DNA of 6,643 nt from Anaerolineaceae bacterium UBA700 (GTDB lineage Bacteria; Chloroflexota; Anaerolineae; Anaerolineales; Anaerolineaceae). Numbering within the stretch: the stretch's first letter is position 1; every line of letters starts with the position of its first letter. This document shows, one piece after another, positions 6,217-6,643 of this stretch. Both the position numbers and the translations under genes were made by a program. Location: NCBI GenBank assembly GCA_002298885.1, contig DBMK01000138.1:1-6643 (forward strand), written 5' to 3'. The notes beneath the pieces are model-generated. The model did not search any database, had not been told where the DNA came from, and worked only from the letters and a program-made list of their open reading frames with translations.

Positions 6217-6555
6217 ATGAATAAAACGTTCCTAACCAGCCTGATTATTGGCTTAGCCGTAATCCTCACCGCGATCTTCGCTTTCCAGGCTTTCGGTTCT
6301 ACCGGTAGTGCTAAAGAAAGCAGCGCTCTGAATTCAGAAACCGGAATAAGGCCAACTACTGGTCCAACGATAAAGAATTGTTATTCCAGCGCATATCGCG
6401 CAGCCACTGACTGCGATCGGCTCGCCTCGGCAACGATTCTCATCCCGGTGTCGGGCAACGGATCGAACGGTCCAACAAAAACGGATTGCTATTCCAGCGT
6501 ATATCATGCGGTGACCGATTGTGACAGGCTGGCTTCTGGAGATCCAACGCAATGA
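6217..6555 (+). CDS. Small exported or membrane-anchored protein with duplicated Cys-X10-Cys module (112 aa)
   Basis: I do not recognise this protein as a named family. The N-terminus is Met-Asn-Lys followed by a hydrophobic stretch (about 7-27, ending AFQAFG) that should act as a signal peptide or single anchor. A possible cleavage site follows AFG at 25-27. There is no lipobox cysteine. The rest is short, Ser/Thr/Gly-rich and polar, with two 24-residue modules at 49-72 and 85-108 sharing the pattern GPT-x3-CYSS-x-Y-x-A-x-TDCDRLAS (17 of 24 residues identical). All four cysteines (55, 66, 91, 102) belong to the modules, so an intramodule disulfide or a bound metal outside the membrane is plausible. 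At least eleven of the identical residues use different synonymous codons in the two copies, good evidence that the frame is real and selected at protein level. The start is set by AAAGGAG. It is divergent from the SARP gene and may be its target, which is inference only. Confidence 0.8.
   Translation: MNKTFLTSLIIGLAVILTAIFAFQAFGSTGSAKESSALNSETGIRPTTGPTIKNCYSSAYRAATDCDRLASATILIPVSGNGSNGPTKTDCYSSVYHAVTDCDRLASGDPTQ
6361..6540 (+). repeat. Two diverged 72-bp direct repeats encoding the cysteine module
   Basis: Copies lie at 6361-6432 and 6469-6540, separated by 36 bases encoding a Thr/Ile/Gly/Ser-rich linker. By my hand alignment they match at about 52 of 72 bases and 17 of 24 residues. Many differences fall at third codon positions, which indicates an old internal duplication kept under protein-level selection. 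Confidence 0.75.
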
Positions 6556-6643
6556 TCGCTTTCGCCGATTAAATCCGTTCAGCATGATAGATATCACCTG
6601 GTTTTTTGCATAACAAAGAATCTTTAAAAAGAAATCCAATTAG
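6556..6643. other. Downstream non-coding tail
   Basis: No gene is seen in these 88 bases. A weak AT-rich inverted repeat tgata/tatca (6585-6596) lies upstream of a T6 run at 6602-6607, a poor terminator candidate. Confidence 0.4.

Noticed and set aside
6585..6607. Terminator after the exported-protein gene
   Set aside because: The stem tgata/tatca is only 5 AT-rich base pairs with a two-base loop, and it is separated from the T6 run, so it is too weak to call.
6334..6639. Minus-strand open frame of 101 codons opposite the exported-protein gene
   Set aside because: The plus-strand frame has a good ribosome site, a signal sequence and synonymous divergence between its repeats; the antisense frame has none of these.

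Overview
The window looks like bacterial chromosome, most plausibly from a Chloroflexota (Anaerolineae-type) genome. That placement is an inference. It rests on two very large STAND-type ATPase regulators in tandem, one LuxR/MalT-like and one SARP/BTAD-like, since both families are strongly expanded in that phylum, and on heptameric repeat tracts inside a coding region. No rRNA, tRNA or housekeeping gene is present to test it. There is no CRISPR array, transposase or phage gene.

Layout. Positions 1-35 hold a perfect palindrome just beyond the stop codon of the first gene and may be its transcription terminator. Positions 45-2885 (minus strand) encode a 946-residue MalT/LAL-type regulator: N-terminal P-loop ATPase, long helical-repeat middle and C-terminal LuxR helix-turn-helix. 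Positions 2968-5928 (minus strand) encode a 986-residue regulator with the opposite polarity: N-terminal OmpR-like winged helix and BTAD domain, then an NB-ARC ATPase and TPRs. They lie head to tail, with the SARP gene upstream and an 82-base gap. A good sigma70-type promoter precedes the SARP gene. A consensus -10 box sits only 7 bases before the LAL start codon, which suggests a separate and possibly leaderless transcript.

Positions 5929-6216 are an AT-rich divergent regulatory region. It contains the SARP promoter, a possible 42-codon small ORF, a Shine-Dalgarno-perfect three-codon ORF, and several short complementary segments that could form alternative hairpins. Positions 6217-6555 (plus strand) encode a 112-residue exported or membrane-anchored protein of unknown function. 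Its mature part carries two copies of a 24-residue module, each with a Cys-X10-Cys pair. The last 88 bases show no gene.

How the parts may work together (inference): both large proteins have the layout of signal-integrating switches, with ATPase, helical-repeat sensor and DNA-binding domains. The small exported protein, divergent from the SARP gene, is a natural candidate target or cue. Nothing in the sequence proves this. The most unusual signals are heptamer repeats that have entered the LAL ATPase coding region in frame, the duplicated cysteine module, and the compact leader in front of the small exported protein.
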